Source: an uncultured Pelagibacteraceae bacterium (GTDB taxonomy: Bacteria; Pseudomonadota; Alphaproteobacteria; Pelagibacterales; Pelagibacteraceae). Taken from it: DNA of 64,000 nt. The position numbers and the translations under genes were made by a program. The notes beneath the pieces were generated by a model. That model searched no databases. It had not been told where the DNA came from and was given only the letters and a program-made list of their open reading frames with translations. The stretch covers positions 1 to 64,000 of the forward strand of contig CABZLO010000004.1 in assembly GCA_902526595.1 (NCBI GenBank), given 5' to 3'. Positions 31,154 to 40,093 of this stretch are shown one piece after another. Position 1 is the stretch's first letter, and every line of letters begins with the position of its first letter.

Positions 31154-31377
31154 TTAATAAATTACTTTTTATGAATGGATATGCAGTGTACGTAATGTCT
31201 GCTTTTGGCTTTACTCTTTTAAGTTTTTTAGGCTTGTATATGATTACGAAGCTACAATTCGTTAAAGAGCAAAATAAATTTGTTGCTAAGTTTGGGTCTT
31301 TAAATCCTAACAAAGCTAATTCTGCAAAAACACAAAGAATCAATAAAGAAATTTTAGCTAACGCCACAAATAACTAA
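31150..31377 (+). CDS. ccmD: Haem exporter protein CcmD
   Basis: A 75-aa protein with one membrane helix: 'FMNGYAVYVMSAFGFTLLSFLGLYMI', in which 'GYAVYVMSAFG' is the CcmD signature. It helps release holo-CcmE from the CcmABC complex. It is somewhat longer than typical CcmD (about 45-60 aa) because of a basic, Asn-rich C-terminal tail. Position between ccmC (4-nt overlap) and ccmE confirms the call. The minus-strand ORF 31125-31367 over it is a shadow. Confidence 0.92.
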   Translation: MINKLLFMNGYAVYVMSAFGFTLLSFLGLYMITKLQFVKEQNKFVAKFGSLNPNKANSAKTQRINKEILANATNN

Positions 31378-31387
31378 CTTTTAAACC

Positions 31388-31807
31388 ATGTATGGTCGTA
31401 AAGTTAAATTAAGATTTTTGTTTGTAACATTAATTTTAGTTACATTAATTTTAACAGTTTTTTTAATTCTAAAATCTTTAGAGGAAAATGTAGTTTTTTT
31501 TCAATCACCAACTGAAATTAAAACATTATCAGAATTAGATACAAATAAAATTAGAGTTGGAGGAATGGTTAAAAAAAATTCAATTAATGTAAATTCTGAT
31601 GAAGTTAACTTCATTATCACAGATTTTAAAAATGAAATAAATGTAAGTTATTCTGGTGCTGTCCCTAATCTCTTTGCTGAGGAAAAAGGGGTAGTTGCAG
31701 AAGGATTTTTAAAAGATAGAAATTTTTTTTCTGCCACTAAAATATTAGCTAAGCATGATGAAAATTACATGCCACCAGAAGTAAAAGAAGCTTTGGAGGA
31801 GAAATAA
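31388..31807 (+). CDS. ccmE: Cytochrome c-type biogenesis haem chaperone CcmE
   Basis: A 139-aa periplasmic haem chaperone anchored by one N-terminal helix (about residues 9-29). '[12 protein letters not shown]' and '[23 protein letters not shown]' belong to the OB-fold. The haem is bound covalently by H123 in '[14 protein letters not shown]', with Y127 as the likely axial ligand. The gene sits 10 nt after ccmD and is followed 1 nt later by ccmF. Confidence 0.97.
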   Translation: MYGRKVKLRFLFVTLILVTLILTVFLILKSLEENVVFFQSPTEIKTLSELDTNKIRVGGMVKKNSINVNSDEVNFIITDFKNEINVSYSGAVPNLFAEEKGVVAEGFLKDRNFFSATKILAKHDENYMPPEVKEALEEK

Positions 31808-31808
31808 A

Positions 31809-33683
31809 TTGATTTACAGTGTTGTCGGTCATTACTCACTTATCTTAGGTTTATGTGTTGGCTTAATTTTAATTTTTTTTTCAATTCAAAATTTTAAAAA
31901 CTCAAATCAATTAGATACTAAAATTTTATCTTTTTCGTTTTTACAATTATTTTTTGTTTTAATTAGTTTTTTAGTTTTAATTATTTCTTTTGTTATATCA
32001 GATTTTAGTAACGAAACTGTATTTAACAACTCACATACAACTAAACCCCTTTTTTATAAAATTAGTGGAACTTGGGGAAACCACGAGGGGAGCTTGCTGT
32101 TATGGTTATTAGTTTTAACATTATTTATATTTATATTTTTATTAAGAACTAAAGATCAACCAATTAAGTATAAAATTTTAACACTAGGTTTTCAGCAAGT
32201 AATTATAATTGGTTTTTTTTTATTTCTCATTCAAACTTCAAATCCTTTTAATTATTTATTTCCAGTTCCAGATGAGGGCTTAGGATTAAATCCAATATTG
32301 CAGGATCCTGCATTAGCAATTCATCCACCAATTTTATATTTGGGTTATGTTGGTTCCTCTATTATTTTTTCATCTGCTTTAGCTGCAACCACCTTAAAAA
32401 TGGTTTCAACAAGCTGGGCGGTACATATTAAAAAATGGGTTTTAATCTCCTGGATTTTTTTAACATTAGGTATTTTACTTGGATCAATTTGGGCTTATTA
32501 TGAATTAGGTTGGGGAGGATTTTGGTTTTGGGATCCAGTAGAAAATGTCTCTTTAATGCCTTGGCTAGCTTTGACAACTCTTTTACACTGCATTTTAGTA
32601 CTTGAGAGAAAAGAAATCCTAACTTCATGGGTTATTATATTATCTATTGCTACTTTTACTTTGAGTATGTGTGGAACTTTTTTAGTAAGATCTGGAATTC
32701 TAAATTCTGTTCATACATTTGCTAATGATCCAGAAAGAGGTTTATTTATTTTAATATTCTTATTTGCTTTAATTTTTTTGTCTTTATTCATTTTTTTCTT
32801 TTTTCATCAAACCACTAAAGATAATTCGTCTAATTTTTTTTGGTTAAGTAAAGAAACTTCAATTTTAGTAAATAACTGGTTTATGATGTATTTTCTGTCA
32901 GTTGTATTGATTGGTACAGTTTATCCTATATTTTTAGACGTCATATCCTCTCAAAAAATATCTGTGGGGCCACCATTCTATCACAAACTCATTGCTCCAT
33001 TTTTAATTCCTTTTTTATTTGCGATGTCAATTGGTCCAAAGTTAAAATGGATAAAATCTGATTTGAAAAACAAGATCTATCTGATTTCTTTATTAACTAT
33101 CTCTATTTTAATATCTTTTTTTATTGTCAAAATTTTTAATACAAATATCCTTATTAACACTATTTTAATCTCAAGTGCTCTCTATTTATTTTTTATTACA
33201 TTGAGAGATTTTTTTAATAAGAAATATAAAAATTTTGCTCAAAACACTGCTCATTTTGGATTTAGTTTATTGATTTTAAGTATTTTATTTAACAATTTAT
33301 TTTCAAGTGAAATTATAACCAATTTAAAAGTAGGTGAAACTTATGATAATTCAAAAACTAAAATAGTTTTTGAAAGTATCAATCAAAAAACAGAAAAAAA
33401 TTATAAATCTATAATTGCTAATTTTAATATTACGAATTCCGAAGGTATAAACAATAACTTGTCACCTGAACTAAGAATATATAATCAGCCTAATATCACA
33501 ACTAGTGAGGCAGATATTAAAACTACATTAATGAAGGATAAATTTATTGTAATTAATCTTGTCCAAAATCAGGATTATTTTAATGTAAGATATCAAGTTA
33601 AACCTTTCATGTTGTGGATATGGTTATCGGTTATCATGATAAGCTTAGGTGGTTTAGTTAGTTTTTTACAAAAAAGAATATGA
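31809..33683 (+). CDS. ccmF: Cytochrome c haem lyase subunit CcmF
   Basis: A 624-aa inner-membrane protein with about 14 helices that accepts haem from CcmE and, with CcmH, attaches it to apocytochrome c. The WWD domain reads 'WAYYELGWGGFWFWDPVENVSLMPWL' near residues 228-253. Also seen are 'GTWGNHEGSLLLWLL', 'HPPILYLGYVG' and 'SMCGTFLVRSGILNSVHTFANDPERG'. The start is TTG (31809), one base after the ccmE stop. It overlaps ccmG by 4 nt. Confidence 0.97.
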   Translation: MIYSVVGHYSLILGLCVGLILIFFSIQNFKNSNQLDTKILSFSFLQLFFVLISFLVLIISFVISDFSNETVFNNSHTTKPLFYKISGTWGNHEGSLLLWLLVLTLFIFIFLLRTKDQPIKYKILTLGFQQVIIIGFFLFLIQTSNPFNYLFPVPDEGLGLNPILQDPALAIHPPILYLGYVGSSIIFSSALAATTLKMVSTSWAVHIKKWVLISWIFLTLGILLGSIWAYYELGWGGFWFWDPVENVSLMPWLALTTLLHCILVLERKEILTSWVIILSIATFTLSMCGTFLVRSGILNSVHTFANDPERGLFILIFLFALIFLSLFIFFFFHQTTKDNSSNFFWLSKETSILVNNWFMMYFLSVVLIGTVYPIFLDVISSQKISVGPPFYHKLIAPFLIPFLFAMSIGPKLKWIKSDLKNKIYLISLLTISILISFFIVKIFNTNILINTILISSALYLFFITLRDFFNKKYKNFAQNTAHFGFSLLILSILFNNLFSSEIITNLKVGETYDNSKTKIVFESINQKTEKNYKSIIANFNITNSEGINNNLSPELRIYNQPNITTSEADIKTTLMKDKFIVINLVQNQDYFNVRYQVKPFMLWIWLSVIMISLGGLVSFLQKRI

Positions 33684-34198
33684 AAAAAAAATTAATTCCG
33701 TATTCAATAATATTTACATTTTTAATTATTTTTGCTGTTTTTTACAAAAGTTTAAAAGATACAAATATTTATACACCAGAGACGAAGATCAATAATGATA
33801 TCCCAATTTTCTCGGCTGATCTTTTGCTTTTAAATGAGAATTCAAATTCAACTGAAATTTTTGAATTAGATAAATTCTATTTATTAAACATTTGGGCTTC
33901 TTGGTGTGTTCCATGTAGAGATGAACACCCAATATTAATGAGTTTAAGTAAAAATAATAAATTAAATATTATTGGCATCAATTATAAAGATAACAAAAAA
34001 AATGCTAAAAGCTTTTTGGATGAATTAGGAAATCCTTATGAAAAAATCATTGTTGATAAAAATGGGACAAATTCAATTGAGTGGGGAGCTTTTGGTGTAC
34101 CTGAAACTTTTATAATTTATAATAACAAAATAATTAAAAAATATATTGGACCTCTTAATAATGAGTTGCTGTTAGAAATACAAAAAATAATAAAATGA
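33680..34198 (+). CDS. ccmG: Thiol:disulfide interchange protein CcmG/DsbE
   Basis: A 172-aa membrane-anchored periplasmic thioredoxin that reduces apocytochrome c or CcmH. The anchor helix is at about residues 5-23. The active site is 'LLNIWASWCVPCRDEHPIL' near residues 68-86 (WCVPC), and 'GVPETFII' carries the cis-Pro. It overlaps ccmF and ccmH by 4 nt each, showing tight translational coupling. Confidence 0.96.
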   Translation: MKKKLIPYSIIFTFLIIFAVFYKSLKDTNIYTPETKINNDIPIFSADLLLLNENSNSTEIFELDKFYLLNIWASWCVPCRDEHPILMSLSKNNKLNIIGINYKDNKKNAKSFLDELGNPYEKIIVDKNGTNSIEWGAFGVPETFIIYNNKIIKKYIGPLNNELLLEIQKIIK

Positions 34199-34557
34199 AA
34201 ATATTTAAAAATTTTGTAATTATTTTTCTCTTAATGACTATTAATAATATTAATGCGAATGAAAATAGTGAAAGAAATGAAATCACAAAAAATCTCAGAT
34301 GCTTGATATGTCAAGGACAATCAGTTTATGACTCAGACTCTGATTTTGCAAATAGCATGAAAATTTTAGTAGATAAAAAATTAGACGAAGGCTTATCAGA
34401 AAAAGAAATATATATTTATTTTAAAGAAAAATATGGTGATTGGATTTTGTATGATCCTGGTCTCAACAAAAATACCTATTTACTATGGTTATTACCAATA
34501 TTGATATTTCTATTTGGAGGTGCAATAATTGCTAAAAGTTTTATACTAAAGAAATAA
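34195..34557 (+). CDS. ccmH: Cytochrome c-type biogenesis protein CcmH/CycL
   Basis: A 120-aa protein with signal/anchor sequence, the redox motif 'LRCLICQGQSVYDSDSDFA' (LRCxxCQ) near residues 34-52, 'MKILVDKKLDEGLSEKEI' and 'YGDWILYDP', and a C-terminal membrane helix. It keeps apocytochrome c haem-binding cysteines reduced together with CcmG. It ends the ccm run. No ccmI-like TPR gene follows, since the next gene is the lipid A deacylase. Confidence 0.95.
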   Translation: MKIFKNFVIIFLLMTINNINANENSERNEITKNLRCLICQGQSVYDSDSDFANSMKILVDKKLDEGLSEKEIYIYFKEKYGDWILYDPGLNKNTYLLWLLPILIFLFGGAIIAKSFILKK

Positions 34558-34570
34558 CTATTAATTATCT

Positions 34571-35083
34571 ATGAAATTCAAAAATTTTCTGACTTCATTA
34601 TTCTTGGTTTTTTTTACTTTTTCAGTGAATGCTGAAGAATTAAAAATAAAAAATCAAAATACAGAATTTAATATTTATACAGGCATGTTCGATTTTAGTG
34701 ATGATGGAAAAAAATCCACATTATTAGGTTTCCAACATCAAAATGAGAACTTGAATAAGGATACTTTTCTAGGAAATCTATCACCAATAACTGGAGCTTT
34801 AATCACAGCAGATGCTGCGGGTTATTTGTATACTGGTGTACAAGCTCAATATAAACTGGGTGCTTTAAATATCACTCCGAGTTTTACTCCTGGTTTATAT
34901 TTTGAAGGAGACGGTAAAGACTTAGGACATTTGATTGAATTTAAAAGTGAATTACAATTTTCACTAGATTTGTCAAATACTAGCGAGCTAGGTTTTTCTT
35001 ATAATCATATATCTAATGCTAGTTTAGGAGATAAAAATCCTGGGGCAAATAGTTATATGTTTAATTTCTTAAAAAACTTCTAA
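34571..35083 (+). CDS. Outer-membrane lipid A 3-O-deacylase, PagL/acyloxyacyl hydrolase family
   Basis: A 170-aa exported beta-barrel protein with signal peptide 'FLTSLFLVFFTFSVNA'. The C-terminal active-site pattern is 'YNHISNASLGDKNPGANSY', the PagL motif with catalytic His and Ser (HxSN) and NPGxN, ending in a terminal Phe typical of outer-membrane proteins. PagL removes the 3-O acyl chain of lipid A. The length fits the family. It lies 13 nt after ccmH and 8 nt before the first FMN oxidase gene. It may be transcribed with either; functional linkage to cytochrome assembly is not evident. Confidence 0.85.
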   Translation: MKFKNFLTSLFLVFFTFSVNAEELKIKNQNTEFNIYTGMFDFSDDGKKSTLLGFQHQNENLNKDTFLGNLSPITGALITADAAGYLYTGVQAQYKLGALNITPSFTPGLYFEGDGKDLGHLIEFKSELQFSLDLSNTSELGFSYNHISNASLGDKNPGANSYMFNFLKNF

Positions 35084-35091
35084 TAAAACTT

Positions 35092-36243
35092 ATGAATTTA
35101 AAAGATTGTCATAATTTTGCTGATTTCAGAAAATTAGCACAAAAAAAGTTACCTTCTCCAATTTTTCATTACATAGATGGCGCTGCAGATGATGAAGTTA
35201 CTTACGCAAGAAATACAAGTGCATTTGATGATGTTGATTTGGTGCCAAATGTTTTAAGGGGTGTAGAGAATGTTGATTTATCAACAACAATATTTGGAAA
35301 GAAATTAGATTTACCTTTTTATTTATCACCTACCGCCTTACAGAGATTATTTCATTATGATGGTGAGAGAGCTGTAGGTAAAGCAGCTAAAAAATATAAC
35401 ACTATGTTTGGGGTATCGGCCTTAGCTACAGTAAGTGTCGAAGAAATTTCCTCACTTGTTGATACACCAAAAATGTTTCAGTTTTACTTTCATAAAGATA
35501 GAGGACTTAATGATTCATGTCTTGAAAGAGCAAAAGCAGCCAAGTTTGATGTTATGGCTCTAACCGTTGATACAATAACTGGAGGAAATAGAGAAAGAGA
35601 TTTGAGAACTGGGTTTACATCACCACCTAAACTAACATTATCAAGTTTATTTAGTTTTGCTACAAAGCCAATGTGGGGAATAAATTATTTAACAAAAGGT
35701 AAGTTTGAATTACCTCATCTTCAAGATTTTGTAAAAGAAGGTACAAGCACCAACTCTTCAATTGGTAATTATTTTACTACAATGCTTGATCAATCAATGA
35801 ACTGGAAAGATGCTGAACAACTTTGTTCTAAATGGGGTGGTCATTTTGCTTTAAAAGGAATAATGAGCGTAGAAGATGCTAAGCGAGCGGCTGATATTGG
35901 ATGTACAGGAATAATGGTTTCAAACCATGGTGGAAGACAACTCGATGGGTCAAGGTCGCCTTTCGATCAACTTGCTGAAATTGTTGATGCTGTCGGTGAT
36001 AAACTGGATGTAATTTGTGAGGGTGGAATTCACAGAGGAACTCACATGCTTAAAGCATTATCATTAGGTGCAAAGGCATGTTCTGGGGGAAGATTATATT
36101 TATACGCTCTAGCAGCAGCTGGACAAGCAGGTGTTGAAAGAGCTTTAGAAAAATATAAGTCTGAATTAGTAAGAGATATGAAGTTAATGGGGTGCACCAA
36201 AATAAGTGATCTAAATAGAAGTAATTTAAGATTTAGAACATAG
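35092..36243 (+). CDS. FMN-dependent alpha-hydroxyacid oxidase/dehydrogenase, paralogue 1
   Basis: A 383-aa TIM-barrel flavoprotein of the LldD/glycolate oxidase family, oxidising L-2-hydroxyacids to 2-oxoacids. 'FHYIDGAADDEVTYARN' (about 24-40) contains the substrate Tyr. 'VMALTVDTITGGNRERDLRTGF' and the catalytic 'MVSNHGGRQLDGSRSPFDQL' (His and Arg) follow. The phosphate-binding region reads 'CEGGIHRGTHMLKAL' and 'SGGRLYLYAL': compared with the usual DGGxRRG, the Asp is Glu and one Arg is His, while GR is kept. It is followed 5 nt later by a full-length paralogue of identical length. The substrate (lactate, glycolate or other) cannot be read from sequence. Confidence 0.93.
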   Translation: MNLKDCHNFADFRKLAQKKLPSPIFHYIDGAADDEVTYARNTSAFDDVDLVPNVLRGVENVDLSTTIFGKKLDLPFYLSPTALQRLFHYDGERAVGKAAKKYNTMFGVSALATVSVEEISSLVDTPKMFQFYFHKDRGLNDSCLERAKAAKFDVMALTVDTITGGNRERDLRTGFTSPPKLTLSSLFSFATKPMWGINYLTKGKFELPHLQDFVKEGTSTNSSIGNYFTTMLDQSMNWKDAEQLCSKWGGHFALKGIMSVEDAKRAADIGCTGIMVSNHGGRQLDGSRSPFDQLAEIVDAVGDKLDVICEGGIHRGTHMLKALSLGAKACSGGRLYLYALAAAGQAGVERALEKYKSELVRDMKLMGCTKISDLNRSNLRFRT

Positions 36244-36248
36244 CAACC

Positions 36249-37400
36249 ATGAATATAAATGATTGTTATAACTTTGAAGATTTTAGAAAATTAGCAAAAA
36301 AAAAATTACCATCTCCTATTTTTCATTACATAGACGGTGGCTCAGACGATGAGGTAACTCTAAATAGAAACACAAATGCTTTCAATGATTGTGATCTTGT
36401 TCCAAATATATTAGCAAGTGTTGGAGAGCCTGATTTATCCACAACAGTATTTGGCAGAAAAATTGATATGCCTCTTTTCTTATCACCTACAGCAATGCAA
36501 AGTTTGTACACTCCTGAAGGGGATAAAGCATCAGCAAGAGCTGCTGAAAAATTTGGAACGATGTATAGTATGTCTACAATGGCATCGTTTTCAATTGAAG
36601 AAATTGCGAATATTTCAAGTGGTCCAAAACTTTTTCAACTATATGTTCATAAAGATCAATCTATTACTGACGATTTAATTGATAGATGTCGAAGAGCTAA
36701 TTTTGATGGGCTTTGTTTGACTGTAGATACTCTTGTTGCTGGAAACAGAGAAAGAGATCATAGAACTGGGTTTACTACACCTCCCAAATTAACCTTAGAA
36801 AGCTTGCTAAGTTTTGCGATGCGTCCACAATGGGTTTTTAAATATTTAACAAATAAAAAATTTGAGTTAGCTAACATTAAGCACAAAACTGACAAAGGAA
36901 CTAATATTGCTAAGTCAGTTATAGATTATATCAATGAACAATATGATCCTAAAATGAATTGGAAAGATGCAGAGTACTGTATTAAGAGATGGAACGGTCC
37001 TTTTGCTTTAAAGGGGGTGATGTCAGTTGAAGATGCAAAAAGAGCAATTGATATTGGTTGTACAGCTATAATGATTTCTAATCATGGAGGAAGACAATTA
37101 GATGGTTCAAGATCTCCTTTTGATCAAGTGAAAGCTATCTCAGATGCAGTTGGTGATAAATTAGAAATTATACTTGATGGTGGCATCAGAAGAGGAACGC
37201 ATGTTCTTAAAGCCTTGGCTGCAGGAGCAACAGCTTGTAGTTTTGGTAAAGCATTTCTTTTTAGTTTAGGAGCAGGAGGTCAAAAAGGTGTTGAAAGATT
37301 ATTAGATAACATGCAAAAAGAAATTAGAAGAAATATGATTTTGATGGGATGTAAAAAAATTGAAGAGTTAGATGCGTCAAAAATAATCTACCGTAACTAA
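36249..37400 (+). CDS. FMN-dependent alpha-hydroxyacid oxidase/dehydrogenase, paralogue 2
   Basis: A tandem paralogue (also 383 aa) of the preceding gene, homologous over its whole length. It keeps 'FHYIDGGSDDEVTLNRN', 'CLTVDTLVAGNRERDHRTGF', and the catalytic 'MISNHGGRQLDGSRSPFDQV'. In contrast to paralogue 1, its phosphate site has the canonical 'LDGGIRRGTHVLKAL' but the following GR is replaced by Gly-Lys ('SFGKAFLFSLGAGG'). The two may be subunits of one hetero-oligomer or have split substrate ranges. The ORFs on both strands inside it are shadows. Confidence 0.93.
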   Translation: MNINDCYNFEDFRKLAKKKLPSPIFHYIDGGSDDEVTLNRNTNAFNDCDLVPNILASVGEPDLSTTVFGRKIDMPLFLSPTAMQSLYTPEGDKASARAAEKFGTMYSMSTMASFSIEEIANISSGPKLFQLYVHKDQSITDDLIDRCRRANFDGLCLTVDTLVAGNRERDHRTGFTTPPKLTLESLLSFAMRPQWVFKYLTNKKFELANIKHKTDKGTNIAKSVIDYINEQYDPKMNWKDAEYCIKRWNGPFALKGVMSVEDAKRAIDIGCTAIMISNHGGRQLDGSRSPFDQVKAISDAVGDKLEIILDGGIRRGTHVLKALAAGATACSFGKAFLFSLGAGGQKGVERLLDNMQKEIRRNMILMGCKKIEELDASKIIYRN

Positions 37401-37462
37401 TCAACAAGTAATTGCCAGGATTATTGTAAATATTCTAAAAAAGTTTTTTTAAAAATCATGAA

Positions 37463-37476
37463 TAGACATTAGTCTA
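37463..37476. promoter_or_regulatory. Candidate operator palindrome before the aminotransferase gene
   Basis: TAGAC-ATTA-GTCTA is a perfect 5-bp dyad at 37463-37476. A third GTCTA copy follows at 37483-37487, in the 106-nt spacer ahead of the aminotransferase. The spacing would suit a dimeric regulator such as a GntR- or LacI-type protein, but no regulator gene lies nearby. Dyads of this size arise by chance in AT-rich DNA. Confidence 0.25.
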
Positions 37477-37506
37477 CTTTTCGTCTAGGTTTTCATTTTT
37501 AAAATT

Positions 37507-38673
37507 ATGATACTTGCAAAAAATTTAGAAAATTTAGGAACAGAATCTGCATTTAGCGTCTTAGCAGAAGCTAAAGCATTGGAGGCCAAAGGCCATCCAA
37601 TGATTCATTTAGGATTAGGTCAGCCAGACTTTAAAACCCCGAAGCACGTTGTTGAAGCTGCAAAAAAAGCGTTAGATGATGGACATCACGGATATGTAAT
37701 GTCTAACGGAATTCTAGAATGTAGAGAGGCTGTAACAAGGTGGATTAAAAAACAGTATAATACCAACATTGATCCTGAAAGAATTTTAATCATGCCTGGT
37801 GGAAAGCCTACGATGAGCTATGCCATTCAATGTTTTGGTGAACCAGGAGCAGAAATAATTCACCCTACACCTGCGTTTCCAATTTATGAGTCAATGATAA
37901 ATTATACTGGTTCTACCCCAGTTCCATATGATCTTACTGAAGATAAAGATCTTAAATTTGATCCAGATAAAATATTATCTTTAATCACTGATAAAACTAG
38001 ATTGTTAATTTTAATCAATCCAAATAACCCAACAGGTAGTTTTGTTGAGAAACCTGTAATAGATTATTTTGCTAAAGAATTAGAGAAGCACCCACATGTT
38101 ACTATTTTAAGTGATGAAATTTATAGTAGACAAATTTTTGATTATAAAGAAATGCCATCTTTTTTTCATTATGAAGCTTTAAAGGAGAGATTAATAGTTT
38201 TAGAGGGATGGAGCAAAGCTTACTCAATGACTGGTTGGAGACTAGGGTGGAGTTATTGGCCTAAAGAAATGATTCCTCATGTTAATAAATTATTAATAAA
38301 TAGTGTCTCTTGTGTAAATGCAGCTGCACAATTTGCAGGCATAGCGGCTTTAGATGGCCCAGATGACTCGATAAAAGACATGTTAGATAAATTTACATTA
38401 AGAAGAAATTTAATTCACAAAGGATTAAATGACCTGCCTGGAATAGAATGTAGTTTACCAGGTGGTGCTTTTTATGCTTTTCCAAAAGTAATAGGTACAG
38501 GTATGAATGGATCTGAATTTTGTAAAAAAGCTATGCACGAAGCTGGAGTTGCTATTGTTCCAGGAACAGCATTTGGTAAAACTTGCCAGGATTATGTAAG
38601 ATTTAGCTTTGCTGCGTCTAGAGATAATATACAACAAGCATTAGAAAACATAGGTAAGATGCTCACTAAATAA
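37507..38673 (+). CDS. Class I/II PLP-dependent aminotransferase
   Basis: A 388-aa fold-type I aminotransferase of the aspartate-aminotransferase group. Seen are 'HLGLGQPDFKTPKHV', 'GHHGYVMSNGILECREAV', 'PGGKPTMSYAIQ', 'NPNNPTGSFVEK' and 'DEIYSRQIFD'. The PLP lysine is in 'EGWSKAYSMTGWRLGW' and the substrate-carboxylate Arg region in 'YVRFSFAASRDNI'. The substrate is not evident. It follows the two hydroxyacid oxidases and precedes two more hydroxyacid enzymes, so amination of the 2-oxoacids they make is a reasonable inference. Confidence 0.93.
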   Translation: MILAKNLENLGTESAFSVLAEAKALEAKGHPMIHLGLGQPDFKTPKHVVEAAKKALDDGHHGYVMSNGILECREAVTRWIKKQYNTNIDPERILIMPGGKPTMSYAIQCFGEPGAEIIHPTPAFPIYESMINYTGSTPVPYDLTEDKDLKFDPDKILSLITDKTRLLILINPNNPTGSFVEKPVIDYFAKELEKHPHVTILSDEIYSRQIFDYKEMPSFFHYEALKERLIVLEGWSKAYSMTGWRLGWSYWPKEMIPHVNKLLINSVSCVNAAAQFAGIAALDGPDDSIKDMLDKFTLRRNLIHKGLNDLPGIECSLPGGAFYAFPKVIGTGMNGSEFCKKAMHEAGVAIVPGTAFGKTCQDYVRFSFAASRDNIQQALENIGKMLTK

Positions 38674-38711
38674 GCTGTATTTTTTTATTTTTTTTAATAA
38701 TATTAAAAATT

Positions 38712-40085
38712 ATGAACCAACAAGTTGAAACAGAATTAAAAAGTCTTTTAAACAGCAGATATTCAACATCAGAGTCTGCTCGTGGTAATTATGCGAGAGG
38801 AGAAGATACTTACGATCCAATTTTATCAAAAGCAGTAGTTTTTCCAGAAACTAATGAAGAGGTATCAAAAATACTAAAACTTTGTAACGAGCATAAAGTT
38901 CCAGTAGTTCCATATGGGACAGGTACATCTTTAGAGGGCAATGTAGTAGGAAATGAAAATGGCATAACTATCTGCTTGGAAAAAATGAATAAAATTTTAA
39001 GTGTAAACACTGAAGATTTTGATTGTAGAGTTCAGGCATGCGTAACAAGAGAGCAATTAAATGAGCATTTAAGAGAAGATGGTGTTTTTTTTCCCATAGA
39101 TCCAGGAGCAAACGCTGCTTTAGGAGGCATGGCATCCACTTCGGCTTCAGGAACAATGGCAGTAAAATATGGGACAATGAAAACAGTTATTTCAGGTCTA
39201 ACCGTAGTATTACCAAATGGAGATATTATAAACACAGGTGGCAGAACTAAAAAAACTTCAGCAGGTTATAATTTAACAAATTTATTTATTGGATCGGAAG
39301 GAACTCTTGGTATTATTACTGAAGTTCACTTAAGATTATCTCCTATACCCGAAAGTATAATGAGTGCGGTATGTCATTTCTCTTCATTAGAGGACGCAGT
39401 GATGACAGCTCAACAGGTTATTCAGTATGGTGTTCCAATTGCAAGAATTGAAATGCTTAACGCAGATCAGATGGGAATTTCTATAAATTACTCTAAATTA
39501 AAAGACATTGAGGCAGTACCAACTTTATTTTTTGAATTTCATGGATCAGAGTCTTCAAATAAAGAAAATATCAACATTGTAGAGGAATTATCAAAAGAAA
39601 ATAACGGAAGCTCATTTAAATGGGCCAAAGACTTAGAGGATAGGAACAAACTTTGGCAAGCAAGATGGGATGTATATTATTCTGTTAAAGCTCTAAACGA
39701 TAATGGAAGAGTTTATTCAACTGACGTTTGTGTTCCAATTTCAAAAATAACTGAATGTGTAAAATTTGCAGAGGAAAAAGCAAAAGAATTCGGAGTTAGA
39801 GCACCAATGGTAGGACATATGGGAGATGGCAATTTCCATGTTGTATTACCTTACGATCCTACAAAAAAAGAAATGTACAAACAGCTTAGAGCATTTAATG
39901 GTACTTTAATTAGAAAAGCTTTAGAGCTTGAAGGAACAATTACAGGCGAACATGGAGTGGGACTTCACAAAAAAGAATATTTACTCGAACAGCATCCCGA
40001 CAATATTCCAGTAATGAAATCAATTAAAAGAACATTGGATCCAAACAACATAATGAACCCTGGAAAAATTTTTGATTTAAACTAA
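38712..40085 (+). CDS. FAD-linked oxidase, GlcD / D-lactate dehydrogenase type
   Basis: A 457-aa flavoprotein that oxidises D-2-hydroxyacids (D-lactate, glycolate or similar) and passes electrons to the respiratory chain. The PCMH FAD domain shows 'VPVVPYGTGTSLEGNVVG', 'FFPIDPGANAALGGMASTSASGTMAVKYGTM' and 'LFIGSEGTLGIITEV'. The C-terminal domain ends with 'EGTITGEHGVGLHKKEYL' and 'LDPNNIMNPGKIFDL'. No glcE or glcF partner is adjacent, so it more likely acts as a single-subunit D-lactate dehydrogenase. It lies 38 nt after the aminotransferase and 8 nt before the next dehydrogenase. Confidence 0.94.
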   Translation: MNQQVETELKSLLNSRYSTSESARGNYARGEDTYDPILSKAVVFPETNEEVSKILKLCNEHKVPVVPYGTGTSLEGNVVGNENGITICLEKMNKILSVNTEDFDCRVQACVTREQLNEHLREDGVFFPIDPGANAALGGMASTSASGTMAVKYGTMKTVISGLTVVLPNGDIINTGGRTKKTSAGYNLTNLFIGSEGTLGIITEVHLRLSPIPESIMSAVCHFSSLEDAVMTAQQVIQYGVPIARIEMLNADQMGISINYSKLKDIEAVPTLFFEFHGSESSNKENINIVEELSKENNGSSFKWAKDLEDRNKLWQARWDVYYSVKALNDNGRVYSTDVCVPISKITECVKFAEEKAKEFGVRAPMVGHMGDGNFHVVLPYDPTKKEMYKQLRAFNGTLIRKALELEGTITGEHGVGLHKKEYLLEQHPDNIPVMKSIKRTLDPNNIMNPGKIFDLN

Positions 40086-40093
40086 TCTTCAAT

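Noticed and set aside
36418-36678. Plus-strand 86-aa ORF inside the second FMN oxidase
   Set aside because: Another frame of a clearly coding, conserved gene; no start signal or family match.
37430-37455. AAAAAAG-TTTTTTT tract after the second FMN oxidase as a terminator
   Set aside because: A/T-only complementarity of this kind occurs throughout the genome and would not form a stable hairpin.
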